From: Flavobacteriaceae bacterium
GTDB lineage: Bacteria > Bacteroidota > Bacteroidia > Flavobacteriales > Flavobacteriaceae
Reading direction: 5' to 3'
Length of the DNA stretch: 64,000 nt
NCBI GenBank assembly: GCA_947459635.1
Contig: CANHEA010000004.1
Span: 1 to 64,000, forward strand
Positions within the stretch are counted from its first letter, which is position 1. Each line of letters begins with the position of its first letter. Positions 27,001 through 35,953 of this stretch are shown here, in pieces. Both the position numbers and the translations under genes were made by a program. Below the pieces are notes generated by a model, which was given only the letters and a program-made list of their open reading frames with translations, did not search any database and was not told the origin of the DNA.

Positions 27001-30000
27001 ACTTCCTGCGACAGGCGGCTGTGTTACTGTTATCGTGGTAGATCCCGTCAATAATTGAGAACAACTTGGTGGACCATCTAAAATAATACTAACTAAATTA
27101 AAAGTAGAAGTTACCAATAAAGGTATATTCAAAGTAAAAATTCCCGACGCACCTATATTTAAAGTACTAGTAGGTCCATTATTAATATTATAAGTGACGA
27201 TGGTGTTTGGTGTACCAGTAAATACTATCGAAGCCGAACTCCCTGAACAAACCGTTCCTGAAGAAGTTACGGTCGCTGTTGGCAATGGATTTACAGTTAA
27301 AACACTAGATGCAATTGTACTAACACAATTGGTAGTGGTATCGGTAATAGTGACGCTATAGGTACCTGCTACATTTGATATAAAACTTGACACGTCCCCA
27401 GGATTTGCGACGCCAGTTGGCACCGTCCAAGAATAAGTATAACTTCCAGCTTGACCCGGAACGGCGGTTATCGTTGCATTATCACCAAAACAAACTGCTG
27501 GAGTAGTGATAGAAACTGTTGGCGTTGGACTAATAACGACTGTTCCAAAATCTATAGTACTTGCGCAGGTTGATGTTATGTTTGTTATTACGACACCATA
27601 AATTCCTGGAAAAGTCGTATTAAAAGTAGACGTATTTCCTGGATCTGGAGCACCAGAGGGAACAGTCCATGAATAAGTATAGTCTGAAGGCACACCACTA
27701 CCAGGCGTCGCAGTTATCGTTGCCTCTGCCCCTGAACAAATAGACACATCATTTACAGTTACTGTGGGTGCTGGACTAGCAATTACTTCTCCCGACGCAC
27801 TTGCGCTTTGGCAGGTTGTTGTTAGGTCTGTTATTACAACACTATATATTCCTAGTACAGAAGTCGAAAATGTAGCCACATCACCTGGAAGATTTGCACC
27901 TACAGGCACTGTCCATGCATAAGAATAAGTCCCTGTTGTTCCCGGAGTCGCAGTAATTATTGCGTCTAGACCTGGACAAACAGAAGGATTATTTACGGTT
28001 ACCGTTGGAGGAGGATTGATAGTGACAGTACCAGCTGTTGTGCTTACACATGTCGTAATTGTATCTGTAATTTGAACACTATATGTTCCCGGTGTGGTCG
28101 TCGTAAATGTATTGACATTACCTGGATCGGCAGCACCGCTTGGTACCGTCCAAGCATACGAATAAGTACCTGGCGAACCTGGAGTGGCTGTTATGGTTGC
28201 AGTGCCACCAGAACAAATTAACGAACTTGTTACCGTTACAGTTGGTGTAGGATTGATAACTACGGTAACAGCAGTACTTGCACTAGGACAATTAGTCGAC
28301 GAATCAGTTATTATCAAACTGTAACTGCCTGCAACCGCCGTTGAAAAAGTAGCGACATTGCCAGGATTAGTAGCGCTAGAAGGAACAGACCATTGATAAT
28401 TATAATTACCTGGCACACTTGGAGTAGCAGTAACTGTAGCATTTTGTCCTGAGCAAACAGGAGCACTAACTATTGCAACAACAGGTATAGGATTGATAAC
28501 TACCGTAGTTGAGACACTCGAACTTGGGCAAGTGGTAACCGTATTAGTTACAATTACACTATACGATCCTGGAATTGAAGTAGAAAAACTTGCAACATTT
28601 CCCGGATCAGTTGCTCCTGCTGGAAATGTCCAAACGAAATTATAATTACCAGCTGGATTTGGTGTTGCAGTAACCGTTGCACTATTACCAGCACAAACAG
28701 GAGGAGAACTAACTGTAACTGTTGGAACTGGATTTATTGTCAAAGTCCCGGTTGCGCTATCGCTTACACAAGTCGTTACTGTATCAGTTATTATTACGGA
28801 ATAATTACCCGCAACTGTTGCATTAAATGTTGCTACATTTCCTGGCAATGTCGCCCCAGTTGGCACCGTCCATGCATAACTATAATTTCCCGCCGAACCA
28901 GGAACAGCAGTTACTACAGCACTTTGTCCCGGACAAATAGTAGCGTTGACTACTGTAACACTTACAGTTGGTCGGGGATTAATAGTAACATTTGTTGAGA
29001 CACTAGCGCTCTGGCATGTCGTTGTAGTATTTGTAATCACCACACTATATTGACCTACAAATGAAGTAGAAAAACTTGCAACATTTCCCGGATTGGTAGC
29101 ACCAGCTGGAAACGTCCAAGCGTATGTATAATTTCCGGCCGGACTAGGTACAGCGGTCACCGTTGCATTTGTCCCTGCACAAACTGGAGGACTCGTAACC
29201 GTAACTGTTGGCTGCACATTAATTACCACTGTTGTTGATGCACTCGCACTCGCACAATTCGTAACAGTATTTGTCATTACAACACTATAAAGACCCGCAA
29301 CAGAGGTAGGAAAGGAAGCCACATTGCCTGGGTTAGTAAATCCTATTGGCACAGTCCAAACATATGAATAAGTACCAGCGCTACCAGGAGTCGCAGTCAC
29401 TGTAGCATTGTTTCCTGCACAAACTGGTGGCGAACTAACAGAAACAGTTGGTAACGGACTAATAGTCAAAATACTCGAAGCACTAACACTAACACAGTTG
29501 GTTAACGTATTTGTAATAATTACGCTGTAATTTCCTGCAATGGTTGAGCTAAAAGTTGCTACATTTCCGGGAGGTGTTACGCCAGCCGGAACAGTCCATG
29601 CATAATTGAAAGTACCAGCAGTTCCAGGAACAGCTGTAATAGCAGCACTTTGACCTGGACAGATGGTAGGATTTACAATAGAAACACTAACGGTAGGCAA
29701 CGGATTAATTACCACATTTACTGAAACACTAGCACTTGGACAAGTGGTAGTCAAATTTGTCATTATTACACTATATGTACCAGGAACTGTAGTTAAAAAT
29801 GAAGCAACGTTTCCTGGATCAGTAGCGCCAGCCGGAAAAGTCCAACTATAACTATAATTTCCAGGCGCGGCAGGCGTAGCAGTCACGGTGGCATTTGCAC
29901 CTGAACAAACTGGCGAACTAGCCACAGTTAAAGTAGGCAAGGCAACTACAGTAAAAGTAACACTTCCAGAAGCTGGAGTTGTACAACTAGGAACACCAGC

Positions 30001-31263
30001 GGAAGACACACTTACTAGAGTGTAGGTTGTATTTAATGTTAGGAATGGAGTAGTTAAGGTAAAATTGCCGGAAGCATTTAACGTAATCACCTGGTTTGGA
30101 CCAGTCCCTGTAGAATAAGTAACCGTCGCACCAGGAGTACCAACAAAATCAATAAATCCATTTCTTCCAAAGCAAACATTAGCATTCGTTGTACTAATAG
30201 AGGCCGTTGGCAAAGGCAATAAAATTATAGTTACAGTAGACGTTACATTAGGACAAGGCGCCGAAGAAACAGTATACGTAAAAGTATAAGGACTTCCAGA
30301 AAGTGTCAATGTCGACACATTCACACTTCCAAGATTACCACCACTTGTTGTCAACGGTCCACTCCATGTTCCGGTTGCGTCTGGATTTCCGGTTAATTCG
30401 TCAAATAAGTTAAAGCTTGGAAAAGTAGGCAAATCATTCACACAAATTCTCTTAACAGCGCTTACACCGGGATTACCAGGTTCTACTAAAAATGTTTGCA
30501 CTTGTAATCTTGCTGCACTTTCGCAAGGCAAATCTACAGTAGTAGCATAATAACTTTGACCCGAAGCCAAAGGAGTTGTAGAAGGAATTGCAATATTTGA
30601 CGTTGCCGACGCATACCAGTTATTATTTCCGCTCGCAATAATATTATCTAAAGTTGGCGGATTATTTGGATCATTGCAAAAGAACTGAATTGGATTGCCA
30701 GCAGGAATCGGTACCACACCAATTGTAGCTTGAACACTTCTTCTCGAAGTCTCGCATCCTGTTATTGGATTAGTTTGACTCGCATAATAAAAAGCATTGT
30801 CAATCAAAATGGTTGTTGGCGCCAATGGAGAGCCTCCCGAAGCAGATAAATACCATTGAATATTATTTCCGGTAGCCGTCAAATCAGCAACCGTAGCATC
30901 AGACTGAGCATCCACACACGGACCTTGAAATGGTTGCGCAATAGGTTTGCCGTAAATTGTCACTAATACACTTGGTCGCGTCCCACAAGTACCTGCGGTA
31001 TTATCTACAAAATAAGACGCACCACTAACCAGTACAAATCCACTTGGCAACGGAGTTGTTGAAGTTGCAGAATCATACCAGACCACACCTCCCCCAGTAT
31101 CTGTCGCTACTAAATTAGCAACAGTAGGAGAACTTGGAGCGAATTGAATATCACAAAAAGTTTGTGGACTAGTAGCAGTTGGACACTGACCATACGTCAT
31201 CGTCGCAAGCGCAAAAAACAAAATGGAATAGAGTATTTTTTTACTAAGAGTATTAATTCTCAT
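24079..31263 (-). CDS. Giant repeat adhesin with T9SS type B (gliding-motility-associated) C-terminal domain
   Basis: A surface protein of about 2394 residues. Start chosen at ATG 31263 (MRINTLSKK), which gives a proper signal peptide ending TYGQ; upstream Mets add a hydrophobic stretch. Order: three Ig-like CHU_C-associated modules with paired Cys (about 30-270), a linker, eleven tandem PKD-like repeats of about 80 residues (consensus PTVTV-CxG-ATVTATPG, YAWTVP, PGNVATF, YSV, TTC; 27290-29940), five GGTW-type repeats of about 80 residues (25800-27010), further beta modules, a last Ig-like module, and the type B sorting domain (IPDGFSPNGDTVNDEF through YNRYGNILY to a final KQGRLYLSR). It resembles SprB-class cell-surface adhesins in layout. 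It is first in a block with PorP/SprF and OmpA-family genes. Confidence 0.9.
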   Translation of the reverse strand: MRINTLSKKILYSILFFALATMTYGQCPTATSPQTFCDIQFAPSSPTVANLVATDTGGGVVWYDSATSTTPLPSGFVLVSGASYFVDNTAGTCGTRPSVLVTIYGKPIAQPFQGPCVDAQSDATVADLTATGNNIQWYLSASGGSPLAPTTILIDNAFYYASQTNPITGCETSRRSVQATIGVVPIPAGNPIQFFCNDPNNPPTLDNIIASGNNNWYASATSNIAIPSTTPLASGQSYYATTVDLPCESAARLQVQTFLVEPGNPGVSAVKRICVNDLPTFPSFNLFDELTGNPDATGTWSGPLTTSGGNLGSVNVSTLTLSGSPYTFTYTVSSAPCPNVTSTVTIILLPLPTASISTTNANVCFGRNGFIDFVGTPGATVTYSTGTGPNQVITLNASGNFTLTTPFLTLNTTYTLVSVSSAGVPSCTTPASGSVTFTVVALPTLTVASSPVCSGANATVTATPAAPGNYSYSWTFPAGATDPGNVASFLTTVPGTYSVIMTNLTTTCPSASVSVNVVINPLPTVSVSIVNPTICPGQSAAITAVPGTAGTFNYAWTVPAGVTPPGNVATFSSTIAGNYSVIITNTLTNCVSVSASSILTISPLPTVSVSSPPVCAGNNATVTATPGSAGTYSYVWTVPIGFTNPGNVASFPTSVAGLYSVVMTNTVTNCASASASTTVVINVQPTVTVTSPPVCAGTNATVTAVPSPAGNYTYAWTFPAGATNPGNVASFSTSFVGQYSVVITNTTTTCQSASVSTNVTINPRPTVSVTVVNATICPGQSAVVTAVPGSAGNYSYAWTVPTGATLPGNVATFNATVAGNYSVIITDTVTTCVSDSATGTLTINPVPTVTVSSPPVCAGNSATVTATPNPAGNYNFVWTFPAGATDPGNVASFSTSIPGSYSVIVTNTVTTCPSSSVSTTVVINPIPVVAIVSAPVCSGQNATVTATPSVPGNYNYQWSVPSSATNPGNVATFSTAVAGSYSLIITDSSTNCPSASTAVTVVINPTPTVTVTSSLICSGGTATITATPGSPGTYSYAWTVPSGAADPGNVNTFTTTTPGTYSVQITDTITTCVSTTAGTVTINPPPTVTVNNPSVCPGLDAIITATPGTTGTYSYAWTVPVGANLPGDVATFSTSVLGIYSVVITDLTTTCQSASASGEVIASPAPTVTVNDVSICSGAEATITATPGSGVPSDYTYSWTVPSGAPDPGNTSTFNTTFPGIYGVVITNITSTCASTIDFGTVVISPTPTVSITTPAVCFGDNATITAVPGQAGSYTYSWTVPTGVANPGDVSSFISNVAGTYSVTITDTTTNCVSTIASSVLTVNPLPTATVTSSGTVCSGSSASIVFTGTPNTIVTYNINNGPTSTLNIGASGIFTLNIPLLVTSTFNLVSIILDGPPSCSQLLTGSTTITVTQPPVAGSNAAISLCSNGSTQNLFELLGANAQPGGTWFPLLASGTGVFDPTVDAPGNYVYTVAGAPPCVNDTALVTVTIVPQANAGNDGIANLCSNLDPVDLTTYLGGSPQSGGTWSPVLSSGSNLFDPSTDLAGTYVYTVNGNAPCGNDSASVVVNITQGPSAGVSTSLTVCVNSPSQFLFQLLGPTAQPGGTWLGLNGLPLASGTDEFVPGTDLAQPYIYTISGNQPCDNDTATVTVNVNPVPDAGESATTNICSNSDPVNLLIRLGGNPQDGGVWTPALASGTNFFDPAVDIAQAYTYTVGAPFCDPDSSVLTVVVVQGPDAGISGSVTVCVNGPAIHLFDSLGGSPQPGGTWLGANGLPLASGTDEFVPGTDLAQIYTYILQGNQPCDNDTATVEVTVTPLPNAGTFVGNQDICTSLGTFDLFSLLTGNQLGGLWTDSTNQVVTSTVDVSTLVPNIYSFTYTVSNACGPDDAENVQFTVLPNPTLDGNNIVVSSPNCSGENVVVTFSNVVDGDYILNYDLTLANVLLNQTANVTILNGSGTLEINASLIPVIGTTRVTFLSITNANTSCTTLLTPNISADFIIKASSNLESVNLTAVNVCFGNSVVVQISGATGLTDGTYQFVYTIPNATPTTNTTAQLEIVGGIGEFTVPDNVFSNSDSYTLTINSIVNLSGGCNNLSEDASTNFEIYAIPDLSNAILSADTACINFANDVSITNEVGQTLADGSYVITYELSGAVTATLTDTVTIASNVGVFSIPASNLNVAGSVTVAITQIASAIGACGSATIGVDPITFEVSELETPILLPKGNEFCISDSPTIANLTTNISGTQAVVWYNANSGGTAYADTDLLIDTTTYYGAYISTSGCESATRLPVTVDLTKCEDILIPDGFSPNGDTVNDEFVIKDIEIGYPAFTLEIYNRYGNILYKGNINTPNWNGTTTEGGMKLGNNVVPVGVYFYILNFNDGEREAKQGRLYLSR
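25800..27010 (-). repeat. Five tandem ~240-base repeats (GGTW type) in the adhesin gene
   Basis: Five consecutive units of about 80 codons, each with an early C, then PGGTW or SGGTW, ASGT, DLA, YTYT, PC and ND. Units 3 and 5 share almost all of LPLASGTDEFVPGTDLAQ and GNQPCDNDTATV, much closer than to units 2 and 4, suggesting duplication of a two-unit block. Confidence 0.85.
27290..29940 (-). repeat. Eleven tandem ~240-base PKD-like repeats in the adhesin gene
   Basis: Eleven units of about 80 codons, each with two Cys (VCxG near the start and TTC near the end), a central YxWTxP and a PGNVATF segment. Units 1-3 match units 4-6 in order: units 2 and 5 both have the distinctive TICPGQSA opening, and units 1 and 4 both have WTFPAGAT. 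A three-unit duplication is the simplest reading. Confidence 0.88.
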
Positions 31264-31308
31264 AAGCATAACAAATTGACCAATTAAGAAATTTAAAAAG
31301 ACTATCAA

Positions 31309-31697
31309 ATAGCGCTTTCATAATAAAAATCTAATGTTTTTAGAATTCAATTCACCGTTTAAACAAAACGGAATTATTCAAAAAACTATAGTCTAAATTA
31401 CACCACTATATTAATTCATTTTATCTTTTTAATTTTTGGCTTTTTTTTATATTATGAACAAAATCATTAACAATTTGTTGATAACAAAAAAATAAAATTA
31501 AGATATTAAAAAATTAATAATGAACGTATTAGAGGTGCAAAATCAATGTTATTAACATAATGCAATTTTACAAACGCGTCAATTTATTCCCAATTTTGAT
31601 TTTGCCGTTTATAAAAAAAAACTCCAAAAACAAGTTCTGGAGTTTAATTAGTGACACTAAGGAAATCAGCGATTTCTATAAGAAATGGTCTGGTCGT
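31309..31697. other. 389-base AT-rich intergenic region upstream of the adhesin
   Basis: I see no gene. A terminator for the upstream minus-strand operon lies at 31613-31644. The remaining 300 bases are very AT-rich and must hold the adhesin promoter, but no clean TAnnTTTG box is visible. A perfect 15-base palindrome TTTGTT-GAT-AACAAA sits at 31474-31488. A reading frame on the plus strand (31560-31808) runs into the convergent gene and has no family resemblance; I do not accept it. Confidence 0.6.
31613..31644 (-). terminator. Terminator of the minus-strand operon ending at 31698
   Basis: Stem AACTCCA / TGGAGTT (31620-31626 with 31638-31644), followed on the minus strand by eight or more T residues. 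It separates the operon from the adhesin gene. Confidence 0.8.
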
Positions 31698-32123
31698 TTA
31701 CCGTTCTCCTTTTTCCATGTAGTTTACTATATTATATACAACAATGAAATCTTTATGATTTATATACAGTTGCTTTCTGTTATTTTGATTCTTCCTAGTA
31801 ATAATTGAAAGCGTAAAAGGAACGCCATCATCATCCCGACAGGTGAAAGGATAAACCAAATCATTTTCATTTTCCTCTTTCTCCTGATAACTCACAATTT
31901 CGTATAATTGAATTTCTTGCGAATACAAGATAAATCTATTTTTAGTGGTATCCAACGAAATTATTAGCGATGTCTCCTTCAAATCAGACCATTTCCCCCA
32001 CTCTCCTTTTTCGTTTTTCTCCATTACGCTTAAACCAGTTGCCATAAATTTGTAGGTCTGCGCCCCAGCCATTAAAAGCGATAAGAAAAAGAAAACGATA
32101 CTATATCTCAATTTTAATTTCAT
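31698..32123 (-). CDS. Small secreted protein of unknown function
   Basis: Not recognised. A 141-residue protein with a signal peptide ending AGAQ (about 22). The mature part is rich in charged and aromatic residues, with alternating strands (SLIISLDTTKNRFILYSQEI, QLYINHKDFIVVYNIV) and a single Cys, in a pattern consistent with a small beta-barrel or lipocalin-like fold, though this is a guess. It starts 19 bases after the dioxygenase-like gene and is last in the operon before a terminator. Confidence 0.65.
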   Translation of the reverse strand: MKLKLRYSIVFFFLSLLMAGAQTYKFMATGLSVMEKNEKGEWGKWSDLKETSLIISLDTTKNRFILYSQEIQLYEIVSYQEKEENENDLVYPFTCRDDDGVPFTLSIITRKNQNNRKQLYINHKDFIVVYNIVNYMEKGER

Positions 32124-32142
32124 ACGGTCTTTGTTTATTTCT

Positions 32143-33087
32143 TTAGAAGTTTATTGACTCTAGTTTATTTTTAACCAACGTAAATTCAGAGATAATGTCC
32201 TCCATGATTTGACTCACAGGAGCAATATTATCAATCAATCCTGCAATTTGTCCAATTTCTAATTCACCTTCAATCAAATCGCCTTCAAACATTCCTTTTT
32301 TGGCTCTGGCTCTTCCCAACAATAACTTAAGTTCAGCCGTCGTTGGACATTTCTCGTAGAGCGCCTGCAAATCATCATAAAATTTGTTCTTAATAAGCCG
32401 AACAGGAGCTAGTTCTTTCAAAGTTAGTTGTGTTCCGCCCTCCTCTACTTCCAATATGGTTTTCTTAAAATTCTCGTGCGATGAAGATTCGATAGAGGCT
32501 GCAAATCGGCTTCCCATTTGAACCCCATCGGCACCCAAAATCATAGCAGCCAACATTCCTCTACCCGTCGCAATTCCACCAGCAGCAATTAAAGGAATGG
32601 AAATATTTCTTTTCACCATCGGAATTAAAGTCAATGTTGTCGTTTCCTCTCGTCCGTTATGCCCACCCGCTTCAAAGCCTTCAGCAACCACTGCGTCAAC
32701 GCCGGCATCTTGAGCTTTCAATGCAAATTTCGAACTACTTACGACATGCACAACCGTGATCCCGTTTTCTTTCAACAAACTTGTCCATGTTTTTGGATTT
32801 CCCGCGGAAGTAAAAACGATTTTCACGCCCTCTTCCATAATAATAGTAATGATCTCTTCAATATTGGGATATAACATCGGAACATTGACACCAAATGGTT
32901 TATCGGTTGCTTTTTTACATTTTTGAATGTGTTCGCGCAATACTTCAGGATACATCGAACCCGCACCAATCAATCCCAAGCCTCCAGCATTGCTCACTGC
33001 ACTCGCTAGTTTATAGCCGCTGTTCCAAATCATTCCACCTTGAACAATTGGGTACTGTATTTTGAAAAGGTCCGTAATTCTATTCAT
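32143..33087 (-). CDS. FMN-dependent nitronate monooxygenase / 2-nitropropane dioxygenase family enzyme
   Basis: A 314-residue TIM-barrel flavoprotein. Opening IQYPIVQGGM, then GGLGLIGAG, the active-site EGFEAGGHNG (about residues 137-146), and the FMN-phosphate loops AAGGIATGRG and LGADGVQMGSRFAAS are typical. The same motifs occur in FabK-type enoyl-ACP reductases, so a role in fatty acid synthesis cannot be excluded. Its ATG overlaps the stop of the upstream S8 protease gene (TAATG), so translation is likely coupled despite the unrelated products. Confidence 0.82.
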   Translation of the reverse strand: MNRITDLFKIQYPIVQGGMIWNSGYKLASAVSNAGGLGLIGAGSMYPEVLREHIQKCKKATDKPFGVNVPMLYPNIEEIITIIMEEGVKIVFTSAGNPKTWTSLLKENGITVVHVVSSSKFALKAQDAGVDAVVAEGFEAGGHNGREETTTLTLIPMVKRNISIPLIAAGGIATGRGMLAAMILGADGVQMGSRFAASIESSSHENFKKTILEVEEGGTQLTLKELAPVRLIKNKFYDDLQALYEKCPTTAELKLLLGRARAKKGMFEGDLIEGELEIGQIAGLIDNIAPVSQIMEDIISEFTLVKNKLESINF

Positions 33088-34706
33088 TATCGTTTGGATA
33101 TTTTTCCAGATTGCGACCCATTCTTACTCGTGATTTGATACGAATACATGCCAGAAGAGATCCCAGTAAGATCTACTCTTTTGTTCTCCGCATTAATTGC
33201 TTTTGACAAAATCAATTGCCCCATAGAATTGTAAAAATATATCGTCGCGTCGCCGTATCCGGCTGGAAATGCAATCGAAACTGAATCGACAACTGGATTT
33301 GGATAAATCATAAACTTTTGCTCATCGACTGTGTTCAATTTCAATAAACCACTATTCAGTGCCTGATTAAAATCTGGAATTCCATATCCCAATTCAGTCG
33401 TTGGACTATTATAAATGCTCGCTGATTGTTTTATCAATTGTATGATTTCGGCATTAGTTGCATTGGGCAAAGCTTGCCATAAACAAGCCACCATTCCTGC
33501 CGTAATTGGTCCAGAAAATGAAGTCCCACTTGCGGTAGTTATATTCCCACTAGTAGAAGACAAAACAGACTGTTGTCCTTGCGCAACGACATCTGGCTTT
33601 ACTCTTTCATCAAAGGATGGACCTTGCGAACTAAAACTTGCATAATTCCCTGCGGCATTAACCGCTCCAATAGCCAAAGCATTGATGGCGTCTGCTGGCG
33701 CGGATATATAAAACCACGGATCATTTCCTGAATTTCCGGCTGAATTGACGCATACCATTCCACGAGTAAAAGCAATATCCAATCCCTTTGAAATAAACGT
33801 AGATGTGCCATTCATGTCAGCATACGTAAAATTATAATTGGGATTGTCAAATTCTGTATACCCTAATGAAGTTGTAATAATATCAGCACCTACTCTATCT
33901 GCTTCTTCCGCAGCTTCTACCCAAAGTGACAATTCTAATGGCCATTCATTGTCGCCATCTTCTGTTATAAACAAATAATAGGAAGCATCCGGAGCCGTTC
34001 CAACCAATTCATTATCTTGAAATCCACCCATCGTTGATAAGACCATCGTTCCGTGCGAAATTCCAGTGTAGAAATCCGCATTGCGATTAACATAGTCGTA
34101 ACCTCCTAAAATCTGATTGTTATCGCGCAACCTCGAAAATGGAGGGGCGATATCTACACCAGGAAATCCGCCATCCATCACCGCAATTATCTTTCCTGTC
34201 CCAGTAAAATTTTGTTGATGTAAAAGCTGACCATTTAGCATCTCAATTTGATTGGCAGAGCTACCATAATTGAAAAATGAATCTGTTTCAAACTTCTTAT
34301 TCACCTTTTTCATTTTCTTGCGAGGAACAACAGGTCTCAATGGATTATTCAACAATCGATTGGCAAAATCAACACGCTCTACAAAATTTAAAGTAGTAAG
34401 TGCCCGAATTGTTTCTTCCGATCCCTGAACGTGCATGGCATTAAACCATTTTGATTTGGCAAGCACAACGATTCCTTGTGTGGCCGTAATTTGGTCAATA
34501 TAGGTTTGAGTAATTGGAGCGTCTTTAATATCTAAGGCAATATTTTGCGTTATCCTTCTGTCTAAAGACCTTTGCGACAATTCGGAAAGCGGATTGTCGA
34601 AAAAAGCTTGTGCGTTGGGTTTTGCATTAAAGTAAACCCAGGCATCTTCCTGACTGTAGGTAGCGCTTGAAAAAACAATCACTACTAGTAAAACGAATTT
34701 TTTCAT
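33087..34706 (-). CDS. Secreted subtilisin-like (S8) serine protease with T9SS type A sorting domain
   Basis: A 539-residue protease. Order: signal peptide (1-18), an inhibitor-like propeptide (about 20-115), the S8 catalytic domain with Asp in IAVMDGGFPG, His in ISHGTMV and Ser in SGTSFSGPITAG, the oxyanion Asn in NSAGNSG, and a T9SS type A sorting domain over the last 75 residues (YPNPVVDSVSIAF, YFYNSMGQLI, GMYSYQI, ending KISKR). It should be exported to the surface or medium and digest protein there. Its stop codon overlaps the start of the dioxygenase-like gene; mnmA ends 25 bases upstream. Confidence 0.93.
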   Translation of the reverse strand: MKKFVLLVVIVFSSATYSQEDAWVYFNAKPNAQAFFDNPLSELSQRSLDRRITQNIALDIKDAPITQTYIDQITATQGIVVLAKSKWFNAMHVQGSEETIRALTTLNFVERVDFANRLLNNPLRPVVPRKKMKKVNKKFETDSFFNYGSSANQIEMLNGQLLHQQNFTGTGKIIAVMDGGFPGVDIAPPFSRLRDNNQILGGYDYVNRNADFYTGISHGTMVLSTMGGFQDNELVGTAPDASYYLFITEDGDNEWPLELSLWVEAAEEADRVGADIITTSLGYTEFDNPNYNFTYADMNGTSTFISKGLDIAFTRGMVCVNSAGNSGNDPWFYISAPADAINALAIGAVNAAGNYASFSSQGPSFDERVKPDVVAQGQQSVLSSTSGNITTASGTSFSGPITAGMVACLWQALPNATNAEIIQLIKQSASIYNSPTTELGYGIPDFNQALNSGLLKLNTVDEQKFMIYPNPVVDSVSIAFPAGYGDATIYFYNSMGQLILSKAINAENKRVDLTGISSGMYSYQITSKNGSQSGKISKR

Positions 34707-34731
34707 AATCTAATTTTTTGATTCAGTAAAC

Positions 34732-35919
34732 TTACGAAATTACTCCAGATCCAACTAATTCATCATCAAGATACCAAGCCACAAATTGCCCGGAGGTAAT
34801 TGCAGATTGCGGTTGATCAAACGAAACAAACAATCCTTTTTCAAATTGGTGTAAAGTGGCCGATTGCAATTCCTGACGGTATCTAATTCGGGCTTGTACT
34901 TGCAAGGTTTGACCGTTTCCAATCCGCAAATCTTCTCGTATCCAATGCACTTCTTCGGGTTTGACAAAAAGCGACTTTTTAAATAAACCGGGATGGCGGC
35001 TTCCTTGACCTGTATAAATGGTATTGGTTTCTACATCCGTAGCAATAACAAATAAGGCTTCCGCGGTTCCTCCGACATTTAATCCTTTGCGTTGGCCCGT
35101 CGTAAAGTAATGAGCACCTTGATGTTTCCCAACCACTTTTCCCATGGCAGGTTCGTATTGTATTGAAGTAGATTCTAATTCTAAATGTTCTTCTAGTGAA
35201 TTTGACGCTGATCTTATCTCGCTGTAGACAGGCAAGTCCGACGCCACTTCGAAAATCAATCCTGGTTTTGGCTGCAATTTCTGCTGCAAGAATTCAGGTA
35301 ATTTTACCTTTCCAATAAAACAAAGTCCTTGGGAATCTTTCTTTTCAGCGGTCACCAAATCCATTTCTGCTGCGATTGCACGAACTTCTGGCTTGGTTAA
35401 CTCGCCAATCGGAAAAAGTGATTTCGATAACTGTTCTTGAGATAATTGACAAAGAAAATAAGACTGATCTTTGTTGGTGTCAACACCCGCCAAAAGTTGA
35501 TAGATGGTTTTTCCGTCTTTTTCCAACTCCCCTTTTCTACAATAATGCCCAGTCGCGACATAATCAGCACCTAGGCTCAATGCAATTTTCATAAAAACAT
35601 CAAACTTGATTTCACGATTGCATAAAATATCTGGGTTGGGCGTTCGACCTTTCTCGTATTCATTGAACATGTAGTCGACAATCTTCTCTTTATACTGTTC
35701 GCTTAAATCAACCGTTTGAAATGGAATTCCGAGTTTTTGAGCGACTAAAAGTGCGTCGTTGCTATCTTCGAGCCATGGACATTCATTAGAAATGGTCACA
35801 GAATCATCATGCCAATTTTTCATAAACAGACCAATCACTTCATAGCCTTGCTGTTGCAACAAGTACGCTGCTACGCTTGAATCTACTCCGCCAGAAAGCC
35901 CAATAACGACTCGTTTCAT
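34732..35919 (-). CDS. mnmA: tRNA-specific 2-thiouridylase
   Basis: Adds the 2-thio group to U34 of Lys, Glu and Gln tRNAs using ATP and persulfide sulfur. The 395-residue protein has the PP-loop SGGVDSS (9-15), the first catalytic Cys in PNPDILCN (Cys100, equivalent to E. coli Cys102), ATGHY, the [10 protein letters not shown] segment, the second catalytic Cys in SQGLCFIG, and the C-terminal beta-barrel with [12 protein letters not shown]. Full length. The YwqK-like gene lies 34 bases upstream and the protease gene 25 bases downstream, all on one strand. Confidence 0.96.
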   Translation of the reverse strand: MKRVVIGLSGGVDSSVAAYLLQQQGYEVIGLFMKNWHDDSVTISNECPWLEDSNDALLVAQKLGIPFQTVDLSEQYKEKIVDYMFNEYEKGRTPNPDILCNREIKFDVFMKIALSLGADYVATGHYCRKGELEKDGKTIYQLLAGVDTNKDQSYFLCQLSQEQLSKSLFPIGELTKPEVRAIAAEMDLVTAEKKDSQGLCFIGKVKLPEFLQQKLQPKPGLIFEVASDLPVYSEIRSASNSLEEHLELESTSIQYEPAMGKVVGKHQGAHYFTTGQRKGLNVGGTAEALFVIATDVETNTIYTGQGSRHPGLFKKSLFVKPEEVHWIREDLRIGNGQTLQVQARIRYRQELQSATLHQFEKGLFVSFDQPQSAITSGQFVAWYLDDELVGSGVIS

Positions 35920-35953
35920 TTTGCCAATTTTGCAGCAAAAATACGATAAAATT

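Noticed and set aside
25800-29940. CRISPR-like regular repeats
   Set aside because: The ~240-base periodicity is within one open reading frame encoding PKD-like modules; repeats are diverged and there are no short spacers.
31474-31488. Palindrome TTTGTT-GAT-AACAAA upstream of the adhesin
   Set aside because: A short AT-rich palindrome in very AT-rich DNA is expected by chance; no second copy or clear promoter beside it.
31560-31808. 82-codon plus-strand reading frame
   Set aside because: It runs through a terminator hairpin and antisense into the end of the small secreted protein gene, has no family resemblance, no promoter box, and a biased composition expected from AT-rich DNA.
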